DNA of 64,000 nucleotides from Chryseobacterium sp. H1D6B (GTDB taxonomy: Bacteria > Bacteroidota > Bacteroidia > Flavobacteriales > Weeksellaceae), in NCBI RefSeq assembly GCF_029892445.1, contig NZ_JARXVJ010000001.1:1860001-1924000 (forward strand), given 5' to 3'. The notes beneath the pieces are model-generated. The model made no database searches. It was not told the DNA's origin and saw only the letters and a program-made list of their open reading frames with translations. Shown here one piece after another: positions 54,716 to 62,965 of the stretch (positions within the stretch are counted from its first letter, which is position 1; every line of letters starts with the position of its first letter). Both the position numbers and the translations under genes were made by a program.

Positions 54716-57079
54716 ATGAATATCAAATTACGGATGCTGCTTTCATTTACTTTAGTCTCATGTTTTTTTAATGCACAGCAGATTTTTAGTGGAAGGGTTT
54801 TAGATTCTGAAACTAAAAAAGAGCTTTTTCAAGCTGAAATTACATCATTCAAAAAATCGGATGGCCTGCTGGTTCAAAAAAAACTCACTGATTCATCAGG
54901 GAAATTTCACTTTGAAGATATTCGCTCTGATTATTTTTTTATTGTTAGGAAATCAGGTTATGAAACCCAAAAATTGGAAGGGGTAAACCAGATGCCTTTG
55001 GTGGAACTGCATCCGGCAATTGAAACAATCTCTGAAATTGTGATACAATCCGTTCCCCGAAATCTAAAAATGAACAACGGCAATATCACAATGAGCGTTT
55101 CCGGCAATAAAGATTTCAAGACAGCCGCAAATCTTCTTGAAGTTTTGAAAAAAACTCCGGGAGTAACCGTAGACCAGGAAGATGCTGTTTTCATCGGCGG
55201 AAGAATAAGTCCTGCCATTTTTATAGATGGAAAACCTGTTGTAATGAGCACCCAGGAGCTTCAGATTTATTTAAAGTCTCTGTCTCCAGAAGTGGTAGAA
55301 TCTATTGAGATCAATGCTAATCCGTCTTCAAAATATGATGCAGAATATAAGGGAATTATTGATATAAAACTCAAACAGAATAATAACCTCGGCTGGAGAG
55401 GAAGCTATACAGGGAATACGTCTGTGAATAAATTTAATTACACAGAGAATACGTTGAATATTGCCTACAGCAGAGCTAAAATTGCTTATAATGTACAGCT
55501 AGGCTATAATGACGGAACCACTACATACCGCTATAATGCGTTACAGCGTCTGGCTGACACGAATGTCATGAGAACAAGTACGTATCAAAAAGATGAAGTA
55601 AAAGTGTATACCGTTACCGCAGGAATGGAGTACAGGCTGAATGATAAAAACAAATTAGGTCTTACTTTAAGAAAAAACTTTAGAGACAGCAGCAGGAACC
55701 GGTCAGGAGAATTATATACGACCAATAAAGATGAAAACCTGCTGGTTTTTAATACAGAAAGTCAAAACCCCGCCATTTTTAACCAAGATAATTATGGAAT
55801 CACAACAGATTACTCATTTCAAAATAAGAATTTCAAGCTCAGTTTTTTAGGAAACTATCTTTCAGTGGGCAACAAACAGCAGGATGATTTTATAAATAGC
55901 GACAAGACCACTTCACAGCTTCTGTCTTATTGGAAATCTGATCTTCTTAACAAAATTTCAATTTATACGGCGCAGGCAGATCTTTCCCAGAAAGTTGGAA
56001 AAGGGACTTTTGAAGCTGGATTTAAGTACAGTAAAACAAATACCAGCAATACTATCAGATATGACACTTTATCTGCCGGTAATCAGTTTTTATTTGATCC
56101 TTTAAGGAGTAATCTATTTTCGTATAAAGAAAAAGTAGCAGCGGGATATTTAGCTTATAGTCAGAAATTTGAAAAACTTCAGATCAATGCAGGATTAAGA
56201 CTTGAAAATACAAAGAGTATTTCTAACGCGATTATGATGGATTCTGTTGTTTCTAGAAATTATTTGGAGTGGCTTCCGTCTTTTAGTGCTGATTACGGCT
56301 TCAATCCATCCAGTCAGCTCTCTCTTTCTTACAGCAGAAAGATGACCCGTCCCGTGTTTTCTCAGCTCAATCCTTTCAGATTTTACTTTAGTCCTTTAAA
56401 TTACTGGATAGGAAATCCTTATTTACAGCCGTCTTTTACCAGCCAGATAAAAGCAGCCTATAGATATAAAAATTGGGTTACAAGCTTTGCTATTGGAAAA
56501 GAAAAAGATGTGATGGTCCGTTATCCCATTTATAATCCAAAAACCAATGTTTTGGAATACTTAGGAACGAATCTGCCGTATCGGAATTTTGCTAATTTAG
56601 AAATCAGCTTCCCAGTAAAAATTGCAAAGTGGTGGAATCTAAACAGCCAGATCACGGGATATTACAATTATGAATTCAGACCGTATTTAAATGAAGTTTT
56701 TGCTTTGAAAATTTATAATTATGAAGTAAGATTGAACCAGGTATTTTCTCTGCCTTCAGGGTATACGATCAGCCTTTTCGCAAATTATGAATCTAAAACA
56801 GGGAACAGTCTGTATATTATAAAATCAAGGTATAGTGTAGATCTTTCCGTTCAAAAATCTTGGTTTGATCATCAGCTCAACACGAAGATCAGTTACAACA
56901 ATATGTTTGATTCTTATGACCAGCGCGTGCAATTCAGGCATAAACAGATAATGGATAATCAATTTATCCATTGGTGGGACAGCTGGAAAATAATACTATC
57001 AATGAGCTATAATTTTGGAAATTCAAAATATAAAGTAAAAGAAATCCAGAAGACGGAAGAAGAAAATAGGACAAGATAA
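54716..57079 (+). CDS. TonB-dependent receptor-like outer membrane beta-barrel protein (OMP_b-brl_3 type)
   Basis: After a signal peptide (about 1-20) comes a carboxypeptidase-regulatory-like domain (FSGRVLDSETKKELFQAEIT), then a plug-like domain with LLEVLKKTPGVTVDQEDAVF, FIDGKPVVMS and VESIEINANPSSKYDAEYKG, and a large C-terminal barrel. The arrangement is that of Bacteroidota outer membrane receptors of the family fused to a Pfam OMP_b-brl_3 barrel. No TonB box is evident. The ligand is unknown. At 787 residues it is full length. Confidence 0.92.
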   Translation: MNIKLRMLLSFTLVSCFFNAQQIFSGRVLDSETKKELFQAEITSFKKSDGLLVQKKLTDSSGKFHFEDIRSDYFFIVRKSGYETQKLEGVNQMPLVELHPAIETISEIVIQSVPRNLKMNNGNITMSVSGNKDFKTAANLLEVLKKTPGVTVDQEDAVFIGGRISPAIFIDGKPVVMSTQELQIYLKSLSPEVVESIEINANPSSKYDAEYKGIIDIKLKQNNNLGWRGSYTGNTSVNKFNYTENTLNIAYSRAKIAYNVQLGYNDGTTTYRYNALQRLADTNVMRTSTYQKDEVKVYTVTAGMEYRLNDKNKLGLTLRKNFRDSSRNRSGELYTTNKDENLLVFNTESQNPAIFNQDNYGITTDYSFQNKNFKLSFLGNYLSVGNKQQDDFINSDKTTSQLLSYWKSDLLNKISIYTAQADLSQKVGKGTFEAGFKYSKTNTSNTIRYDTLSAGNQFLFDPLRSNLFSYKEKVAAGYLAYSQKFEKLQINAGLRLENTKSISNAIMMDSVVSRNYLEWLPSFSADYGFNPSSQLSLSYSRKMTRPVFSQLNPFRFYFSPLNYWIGNPYLQPSFTSQIKAAYRYKNWVTSFAIGKEKDVMVRYPIYNPKTNVLEYLGTNLPYRNFANLEISFPVKIAKWWNLNSQITGYYNYEFRPYLNEVFALKIYNYEVRLNQVFSLPSGYTISLFANYESKTGNSLYIIKSRYSVDLSVQKSWFDHQLNTKISYNNMFDSYDQRVQFRHKQIMDNQFIHWWDSWKIILSMSYNFGNSKYKVKEIQKTEEENRTR

Positions 57080-57082
57080 AAT

Positions 57083-57109
57083 AAAACCTGCTTACAATAA
57101 GCAGGTTTT
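57083..57109. terminator. Bidirectional terminator between the receptor and the small peptide gene
   Basis: AAAACCTGCTTA, CAA loop, TAAGCAGGTTTT, perfect 12-base arms with T runs on both strands. Confidence 0.85.
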
Positions 57110-57117
57110 TAATGGTA

Positions 57118-57282
57118 TTAAGGGCAGTAGCAGTTATTGCATGTCCATAAGGTACATACACCTGTTTCGTAGTCCCATTCGCAGCAGCGTTTTGGGGCAG
57201 CAACTGCACCTCCTAAAATTGATTTTTGTTGTTCTCTTCCTAATTTTTGTGCATTTTTCAGCACAGGATTTTTCTTGTCCAT
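57118..57282 (-). CDS. Bacteriocin-like Cys-rich peptide with double-glycine leader
   Basis: A 54-residue ORF with a leader MDKKNPVLKNAQKLGREQQK followed by SILGG, the double-glycine cleavage motif. The 29-residue core AVAAPKRCCEWDYETGVCTL, then WTCNNCYCP, contains six Cys and two Trp. Its stop is next to a bidirectional terminator. The leader follows the same plan as the peptide at 10674-10925 (basic/hydrophobic with GG), but the cores differ in Cys spacing. No exporter or maturation gene is nearby. Whether the cysteines form disulfides, bind metal or are modified cannot be told. Confidence 0.72.
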   Translation of the reverse strand: MDKKNPVLKNAQKLGREQQKSILGGAVAAPKRCCEWDYETGVCTLWTCNNCYCP

Positions 57283-57592
57283 GGTTTTGGTGTTTTGATT
57301 GTTAATAATTTAGTTTAATTTGTTATGAAAAGTATTTCACTAATATATGAATTTATTTTTAAATTAACAATAAAAATGTATGATAAGTTTATGCTGTGCA
57401 GTGAGTTATGATTATGCTTTTTGTGAATTATTAAATTTGATAAGTGTTGCGTCCCTTGAAAATATAATATGTTGAGATCAAAAAAAGAGGTTTGAAAAAT
57501 TTAATAAAAGAAGATTAATTCTATGCATAAAACAATTCAAAAGTTTTCTAGGTACAGACCTTTACCTATATTTGTATTATGCATAAATCTTT
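57283..57592. other. Divergent intergenic region, GG-leader peptide / amidinotransferase-fold gene
   Basis: These 310 AT-rich bases hold no further gene. TATATTTG at 57567-57574 is a likely -7 box for the plus-strand gene, 18 bases before its start. I found no clear promoter for the peptide gene. Confidence 0.6.
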
Positions 57593-58507
57593 ATGAAACT
57601 AAACATTAAAAACGAAACAGGCAGGCTGAAATCAGTAGTTCTGGGCCAGCCTAATTCTTTGGGAGCAGTTCCCACCCTAGAGGAAAGTTATGATGCCAAA
57701 TCATATTATTCCATCCAGCACAATATGTATCCGAAAGAAGAGGATATTATCAATGAAATGAATGCTTTTGAAGCGGTATTGAAAAAATATGATGTAGAAG
57801 TTCTTCGTCCAAGTATCATCAAAGACTACAACCAGGTTTTTGCAAGAGACGTAGCTTTTGTAATTGATGATAAAATGATCATTTCTAATGTCATTGCAGA
57901 CAGAGCAGATGAGCAGGAAGCTTACAAAAAAGTATTTGAAAAAGTAGCCTGGAGAAAAATTATCAACCTGCCGGAAACAGCACATATTGAGGGCGGAGAC
58001 GTAATTGTCTGGGATGATTTCCTTTTTATCGGAACTTGTTTCAGTGAAGATTATAGAAATTATAAAACAGCTAGAACCAACGAATACGCTATCGAAATTT
58101 TAAAAGAATATTTTCCTAAAAAGAGAATTATCGATTTAGAATTAAGAAAAAATGATAAGATTCCTTTTGAAGGTATTTTACATTTAGATTGTACGTTCAA
58201 TCCTATTGGTAAAGATAAATGCATTATTTATAAGAATGGATTTGTAGATGAAAGTGATTACCGTTTGGTCATTGATATTTTTGGAGAAGAAAACTGTTTC
58301 CACGTTACAGACGAGGAAATGTTTGAAATGTTTCCAAATATCTTTTCAATTTCTCCCGAAATTGTAGTGTCAGACCAATCATTTACAAGAATGAACAACC
58401 ACCTGAGAAATGAGTGGGGAATGACCGTAGAGGAAATCCCTTACCGTGAAATTTCTAAAATGGGCGGATTGCTGAGATGTTCTACAATGCCCTTGGTAAG
58501 AGAGTGA
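57593..58507 (+). CDS. Arginine deiminase-family / amidinotransferase-fold hydrolase
   Basis: The fold's catalytic set is present: the FARDVAF motif (substrate carboxylate/guanidine binding), EGGDVIVW, the His in LHLDCTFNPI and the nucleophilic Cys296 in GGLLRCSTMPLVR near the C-terminus. At 304 residues it is closest to dimethylarginine/arginine-hydrolysing members, but the substrate cannot be fixed. The next conserved partner, ctlX, lies downstream, with a four-helix-bundle gene between. Together they suggest arginine or citrulline catabolism. Confidence 0.88.
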   Translation: MKLNIKNETGRLKSVVLGQPNSLGAVPTLEESYDAKSYYSIQHNMYPKEEDIINEMNAFEAVLKKYDVEVLRPSIIKDYNQVFARDVAFVIDDKMIISNVIADRADEQEAYKKVFEKVAWRKIINLPETAHIEGGDVIVWDDFLFIGTCFSEDYRNYKTARTNEYAIEILKEYFPKKRIIDLELRKNDKIPFEGILHLDCTFNPIGKDKCIIYKNGFVDESDYRLVIDIFGEENCFHVTDEEMFEMFPNIFSISPEIVVSDQSFTRMNNHLRNEWGMTVEEIPYREISKMGGLLRCSTMPLVRE

Positions 58508-58511
58508 TTCT

Positions 58512-59048
58512 TGTGATAGAGTAGGAGAGTAATAGCGTTTTAGAGTGGAGGAATGGGAGTGTTTTATAAATAAATTTTAATTATGTCGACTATCAAATTT
58601 CATCAGGATTTAATAGTGTTTCAAAAATCTTTTGAAGTTGCCATGGTTATTTATGAATTATCAAAATATTTTCCGAAAGAAGAACGTTATTCTCTTACAG
58701 ATCAAATAAGAAGATCGTCAAGATCTGTTTCGGCTAATATTAGTGAGGCTTGGGGTAAAAGGAAATATGAAAAATCTTTTATTGCTAAGCTTACAGATTC
58801 TGAAGGGGAGGCAAGAGAATCTCAAACTTGGCTTCAATTTGCTTTAGCCTGCGAATATATCAATGATGATCAATTCAATAATCTAAATAATCAGTATAAT
58901 CAAATAATCGGGATGTTGGTTAATATGATGAGTCAATCAGAAAAATGGTGTTCATTTTCTCCATTAAATCAAGAAGAGAAATAATGTTTTAGCAACCTAA
59001 ATTCTAAGACTCTCATATACTCAAACTCCAAAAACCCTCAAACACAAA
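58512..59048. mobile_element. Possible small mobile element carrying the four-helix-bundle gene
   Basis: Upstream, GAGTAGGAGAG and GAGTGGAGGAATGGGAGTG (about 58520-58560) are purine-rich. Downstream, ACTCTCATATACTCAAACTC (about 59010-59030) is pyrimidine-rich. The reverse complement of the right side contains ATGAGAGTCTTA, which partly matches ATGGGAGTGTTTTA on the left. The match is imperfect, so the boundaries are uncertain. Confidence 0.35.
58583..58984 (+). CDS. Four-helix-bundle protein (S23 / 23S rRNA intervening-sequence type)
   Basis: The 133-residue protein has the family pattern: FHQDLIVFQKSFEVAMVIYE, then YSLTDQIRRSSRSVSANISEAW (cut here as DQIRRSSRSVSANISEAW) and WLQFALACEYI. Such proteins occur singly and inside rRNA intervening sequences; their function is unknown. 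It sits between two genes that otherwise form a pair, and is bordered by purine-rich DNA upstream and pyrimidine-rich DNA downstream, which suggests that it entered as a small element. Confidence 0.9.
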   Translation: MSTIKFHQDLIVFQKSFEVAMVIYELSKYFPKEERYSLTDQIRRSSRSVSANISEAWGKRKYEKSFIAKLTDSEGEARESQTWLQFALACEYINDDQFNNLNNQYNQIIGMLVNMMSQSEKWCSFSPLNQEEK

Positions 59049-59050
59049 CA

Positions 59051-59974
59051 ATGCAGACAACAGATACAGTATTAATGATAGAGCCGATTGCATTCGGTTA
59101 TAACGCGCAGACAGCGGAAAACAATTACTTTCAGATTGAACAGAAAGATGCTGATGTTCAGTCTAAAGCTTTAGCAGAGTTCAATATTTTTGTTGGAAAA
59201 TTGAGAAACAAAGGAATTAATGTGATCACTGTAAAAGATACCTTAGATCCTCACACTCCGGATTCTATCTTTCCAAACAACTGGGTAAGTTTCCATAAAG
59301 ACGGAAAAGTGGTTCTGTACCCAATGTTTGCCATCAATAGAAGAGAAGAACGGAGAGATGATATTATTGAAACGATAAAAGATAAAGGTTTTGAAGTGTC
59401 AGAAATTGATGACTGGTCACTTCCTGAAGCTTACGGAAAATTCTTAGAGGGCACTGGAAGCATGATCTTTGACCACGATCATAAATTGGCTTACGGATCA
59501 GTCTCTTTACGTTTAGATGAACCATTATTCCGGGAATTTTGTGAAAAATATGGGTTTACACCAATTGTATTCCATTCTTTTCAAACGGTAGGGTCAGAAA
59601 GACTTCCCATCTATCATACCAACGTTATGATGTGTGTTGCAGATCGATTTGTGGTGATCTGTTTAGACTGCATCGATGATGAATTAGAAAGAAGCAAGGT
59701 TATTGAAACCATTAAAAATTCTGGAAAAGAAATTATTGAGATCTCTGAAGAGCAGATGCAGCAGTTTGCCGGAAATATGCTTCAGGTTCAGAATACAGAA
59801 GGAGAAAAATTTTTGGTGATGAGCCAGACCGCTTATCAGTCACTTACTCAAGAGCAGGTTTCAGCTATTGAAAAATACTGTGAGATTATATACTCTGATC
59901 TTAATACCATTGAAGTAAACGGCGGCGGAAGTGCACGCTGTATGCTGGCTGAGGTTTTTCTGCCGAAAAAATAA
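59051..59974 (+). CDS. ctlX: Citrulline utilization hydrolase CtlX
   Basis: The protein belongs to the amidinotransferase-like superfamily, and the N-terminus VLMIEPIAFGYNAQTAENN is typical of CtlX. Other marks are FPNNWVSFH, YPMFAINRR, FLEGTGSMIFDH, the His in LPIYHTNVMMCV and the nucleophile Cys297 in GGGSARCMLAEVF. It is thought to act in citrulline breakdown. At 307 residues the length fits. It overlaps no other gene; the GH43-type gene starts 44 bases later. Confidence 0.93.
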   Translation: MQTTDTVLMIEPIAFGYNAQTAENNYFQIEQKDADVQSKALAEFNIFVGKLRNKGINVITVKDTLDPHTPDSIFPNNWVSFHKDGKVVLYPMFAINRREERRDDIIETIKDKGFEVSEIDDWSLPEAYGKFLEGTGSMIFDHDHKLAYGSVSLRLDEPLFREFCEKYGFTPIVFHSFQTVGSERLPIYHTNVMMCVADRFVVICLDCIDDELERSKVIETIKNSGKEIIEISEEQMQQFAGNMLQVQNTEGEKFLVMSQTAYQSLTQEQVSAIEKYCEIIYSDLNTIEVNGGGSARCMLAEVFLPKK

Positions 59975-60017
59975 AATTTTTAAATTAATGTTAACGGGAA
60001 CAACATGTAAAAGACTT

Positions 60018-61775
60018 ATGAAAACGAAAATAATTATATTAATGATGTTGCTGCCATTCTATCTTTTGAATGCACAGCAAAAAACATTTTGTAACCCTAT
60101 TAATATAGATTACGGATATACTCCGTTTGAAATGTTTTCTAAGCAGGGAAAGCATCGGGCCACAGCAGATCCTGTCATTGTAAATTTTAAAAATAAACTA
60201 TTTCTTTTTTCAACCAATCAGGAAGGATACTGGTACAGCGACGATATGCTGGACTGGAAATTTGTAAAAAGGAAATTCCTTAGAGATAAAAAATATATTC
60301 ATGACCTGAATGCGCCTGCAGTGTGGGCAATGAAAGATACACTTTATGTTTTTGGATCTACCTGGGAACAGGATTTTCCGATCTGGAAAAGTACAAACCC
60401 AACGAAAGATGAATGGAAAATTGCAGTGGATACTTTAAAAGTCGGAGCCTGGGATCCCGCTTTTCATTATGACGAGGACAAGAATAAATTATACCTGTAT
60501 TGGGGATCAAGCAATGAATGGCCTCTTTTAGGAACTGAAGTAAAAGTAAAAACTTTACAGTCCGAAGGATTTGTAAAACCTATACTAAAACTGAAGCCGG
60601 AAGATCACGGCTGGGAACGCTTTGGGGAATATAATGACAACGTTTTTTTACAGCCTTTTGTAGAAGGAGCCTGGATGACCAAGCACAATAATAAGTATTA
60701 TATGCAGTATGGAGCTCCAGCTACAGAATTCAGCGGCTATTCAGACGGTGTATATGTAAGCAATAATCCTCTTGAAGGTTTCGAATACCAGCAGCATAAT
60801 CCTTTTTCGTACAAACCGGGAGGCTTTGCAAGAGGAGCGGGACATGGAGCGACTTTTGAAGATAACTTCAAAAACTGGTGGCACGTTTCCACGATTTTTA
60901 TTTCCACTAAAAACAATTTTGAAAGAAGATTAGGAATCTGGCCTGCAGGTTTTGATAAAGATGACGTCATGTACTGCAACACAGCTTATGGAGATTATCC
61001 TACCTATCTTCCGCAGTATGCTCAGGGAAAAGATTTTTCTAAAGGTCTTTTTTCAGGCTGGATGCTTTTAAATTATAATAAACCGGTTCAGGTTTCTTCT
61101 ACATTAGGCGGTTATCATTCTAATTATGCCGTAGATGAAGACATTAAAACCTATTGGAGCGCTAAAACAGGAAATTCTGGAGAATGGTTTCAGACAGATC
61201 TGGGAGAGGTTTCTACAATCAATGCAGTTCAGATTAATTATGCAGATCAGGATGCAGAGTTCATGGGTAAAACTTTTGGGAAAATGCATCAGTATAAGAT
61301 CTATGGTTCTGATGATGGTAAGAAATGGAGTGTTATTATCGATAAGAGTAAAAACACAAAAGATGTTCCGCATGATTATGTAGAACTTGAAAAACCCGCT
61401 AAAGCAAGATTCCTGAAAATGGAAAATCTAAAAATGCCGACTGGAAAGTTTGCATTAAGCGGTTTCAGAGTATTTGGAAAAGGAGGAGGAACAGTTCCTG
61501 CAAAGGTTCAAAATTTTGTTCCGCTGAGAGCTGATCCTAAAAAATATGGAGAAAGAAGAAGTATCTGGATGAAATGGCAGCAGAATCAAGAAGCCGACGG
61601 ATATATGATCTATTGGGGAAAATCTCCCGACAAAATGTATGGAAGCATTATGGTCTATGGAAAGAATGAATATTTCTTCACCGGAGCTGACAGAACTGAT
61701 GCTTATTATTTCCAGATCGAGGCTTTCAATGCCAACGGAATTTCTGAAAGAACAGAAATACAAAAAGCAGAATAA
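60018..61775 (+). CDS. Secreted GH43-family glycosidase-like protein with discoidin domain
   Basis: The ATG at 60018 gives a signal peptide (MKTKIIILMMLLPFYLLNAQ). A five-bladed propeller of the GH43 type follows (about 40-355) with RATADPVIVNFKNKLFLFST, where Asp51 is the likely base, and GAWDPAFHYD. A F5/8-type discoidin domain (about 365-495) with YHSNYAVDEDIKTYWSAKTG and a terminal fibronectin-type region (about 505-585) come next. Family members cut arabinan- or xylan-type side chains; the discoidin domain would bind carbohydrate. An in-frame GTG at 59931 would overlap ctlX and is unlikely. Confidence 0.87.
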   Translation: MKTKIIILMMLLPFYLLNAQQKTFCNPINIDYGYTPFEMFSKQGKHRATADPVIVNFKNKLFLFSTNQEGYWYSDDMLDWKFVKRKFLRDKKYIHDLNAPAVWAMKDTLYVFGSTWEQDFPIWKSTNPTKDEWKIAVDTLKVGAWDPAFHYDEDKNKLYLYWGSSNEWPLLGTEVKVKTLQSEGFVKPILKLKPEDHGWERFGEYNDNVFLQPFVEGAWMTKHNNKYYMQYGAPATEFSGYSDGVYVSNNPLEGFEYQQHNPFSYKPGGFARGAGHGATFEDNFKNWWHVSTIFISTKNNFERRLGIWPAGFDKDDVMYCNTAYGDYPTYLPQYAQGKDFSKGLFSGWMLLNYNKPVQVSSTLGGYHSNYAVDEDIKTYWSAKTGNSGEWFQTDLGEVSTINAVQINYADQDAEFMGKTFGKMHQYKIYGSDDGKKWSVIIDKSKNTKDVPHDYVELEKPAKARFLKMENLKMPTGKFALSGFRVFGKGGGTVPAKVQNFVPLRADPKKYGERRSIWMKWQQNQEADGYMIYWGKSPDKMYGSIMVYGKNEYFFTGADRTDAYYFQIEAFNANGISERTEIQKAE

Positions 61776-61825
61776 AATTATCCTCCAATGACGGGCTAAA
61801 TGCCGTTACAATGAATAAAATACAA

Positions 61826-61853
61826 AGCTCACTGATTTCAGCGGGCTTTTTTA
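61826..61853 (+). terminator. Terminator of the GH43 gene
   Basis: AGCTCACTGA / TCAGCGGGCT (two G-U pairs) with a TT loop and a T run. It overlaps the stop codon of the convergent hydrolase gene. Confidence 0.7.
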
Positions 61854-62716
61854 TGCCTGCTTAGATCTTTATTTAGAAAATAAATTATTTTGTTAATTAA
61901 AAACAGACCGTTACTTTCTTTATCCCAGTCTAAATGTCCTCCTGTGAATTCGTAAGATTCATTAATAACACTATTCTTATTTAAAACAGAGTCTAAAACT
62001 GATTTTTGAGATAGAGGAATCGTTTTGTCATTTCTGCCGTAGTAAGAAAGAGTAGGAGCTGAACCTTTATTGATCCAATGGATGGGGCTCGCATAATCAT
62101 TCATAGAAATACCTGCAGGAATAATTTTGGGGTCGATTAAATGCTTTTCAACAAAGGAGTAGTCTACATAATTTTTAAAATTTGGATCTGACAAGTCAGA
62201 AGGTCCAACAATATTAATAACGGCTTTCACTTTGTTTTCGTGGCCGTATTGATAAGCAAACAGCATAGATAAATGGCCCCCGGCACTATTTCCTAAAAGA
62301 ATACATTCAGGTTTGTATCCTAATGTCTTTTCTAAATAGGAAATTGCATTCTTGATATCGTCTGTCTGATTAGGAATGGCAGATCGTGAAGTAGAAGCGA
62401 GTCTATAATTAATGTTCGCGAAAATACTGTTTGGAAACTGCTTCATCATGGATAAAGTGAAAAACGTAAGCTCGGATTTATTGCCTCCGCGCCATCCGCC
62501 TCCATGAATAATAATAAAAACATTACGTTTTGTATTTATACTTTGATTTTTCGGAATATATAAATCCATTTTCTGCTCAGGATCTTTTCCGTAAGGAGTA
62601 TTCTGCCGGCTTTCAAAAGAAATATCCTTACCCAGCTCTATGGTTTTTTCTTTACAGCCTGTAATCATTAATAAGCCTGTCAGGAATCCTAAAATAATAG
62701 CAAAATAATTTCTCAT
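61838..62716 (-). CDS. Alpha/beta-hydrolase lipoprotein (esterase/lipase family)
   Basis: The ATG at 62716 gives a type II signal peptide with lipobox MITGC (Cys21). The hydrolase core has the oxyanion motif HGGGWRGG (about 71-78), the nucleophile elbow GNSAGGH (Ser144), the acid in YYGRNDKTIP and His in TGGHLDW. The HGGGW set is typical of carboxylesterases and acetyl-esterases of the BD-FAE type. It may remove acyl groups from sugars attacked by the neighbouring GH43 enzyme; this is inference. TTG and ATG starts further upstream would bury the signal peptide. Confidence 0.88.
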   Translation of the reverse strand: MRNYFAIILGFLTGLLMITGCKEKTIELGKDISFESRQNTPYGKDPEQKMDLYIPKNQSINTKRNVFIIIHGGGWRGGNKSELTFFTLSMMKQFPNSIFANINYRLASTSRSAIPNQTDDIKNAISYLEKTLGYKPECILLGNSAGGHLSMLFAYQYGHENKVKAVINIVGPSDLSDPNFKNYVDYSFVEKHLIDPKIIPAGISMNDYASPIHWINKGSAPTLSYYGRNDKTIPLSQKSVLDSVLNKNSVINESYEFTGGHLDWDKESNGLFLINKIIYFLNKDLSRHKKAR

Positions 62717-62936
62717 ACTCAGTAAAGATAAAAACTCATTGAAGCTGTCCGAATTTAGATGCTTGTTTAAACCTGTTAAATTTACCATTCTATTTTCATA
62801 AATCAATATTGAAAATCTAGCAGATTTAATTGTTTTGATTTAGTGAATTATAAATCATAATATGTTGATATATATTTAGTAACATGATTTAAGTCAATAT
62901 TAATGGTTATTATTTTTACTTAGTATAAATAAGTTT

Positions 62937-62944
62937 TAGATTTG
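62937..62944 (+). promoter_or_regulatory. -7 box upstream of the TonB-dependent receptor
   Basis: TAGATTTG matches TAnnTTTG, 21 bases before the start; the -33 region is only T-rich. Confidence 0.45.
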
Positions 62945-62965
62945 CGGCATTAAAAAATTGACTAG

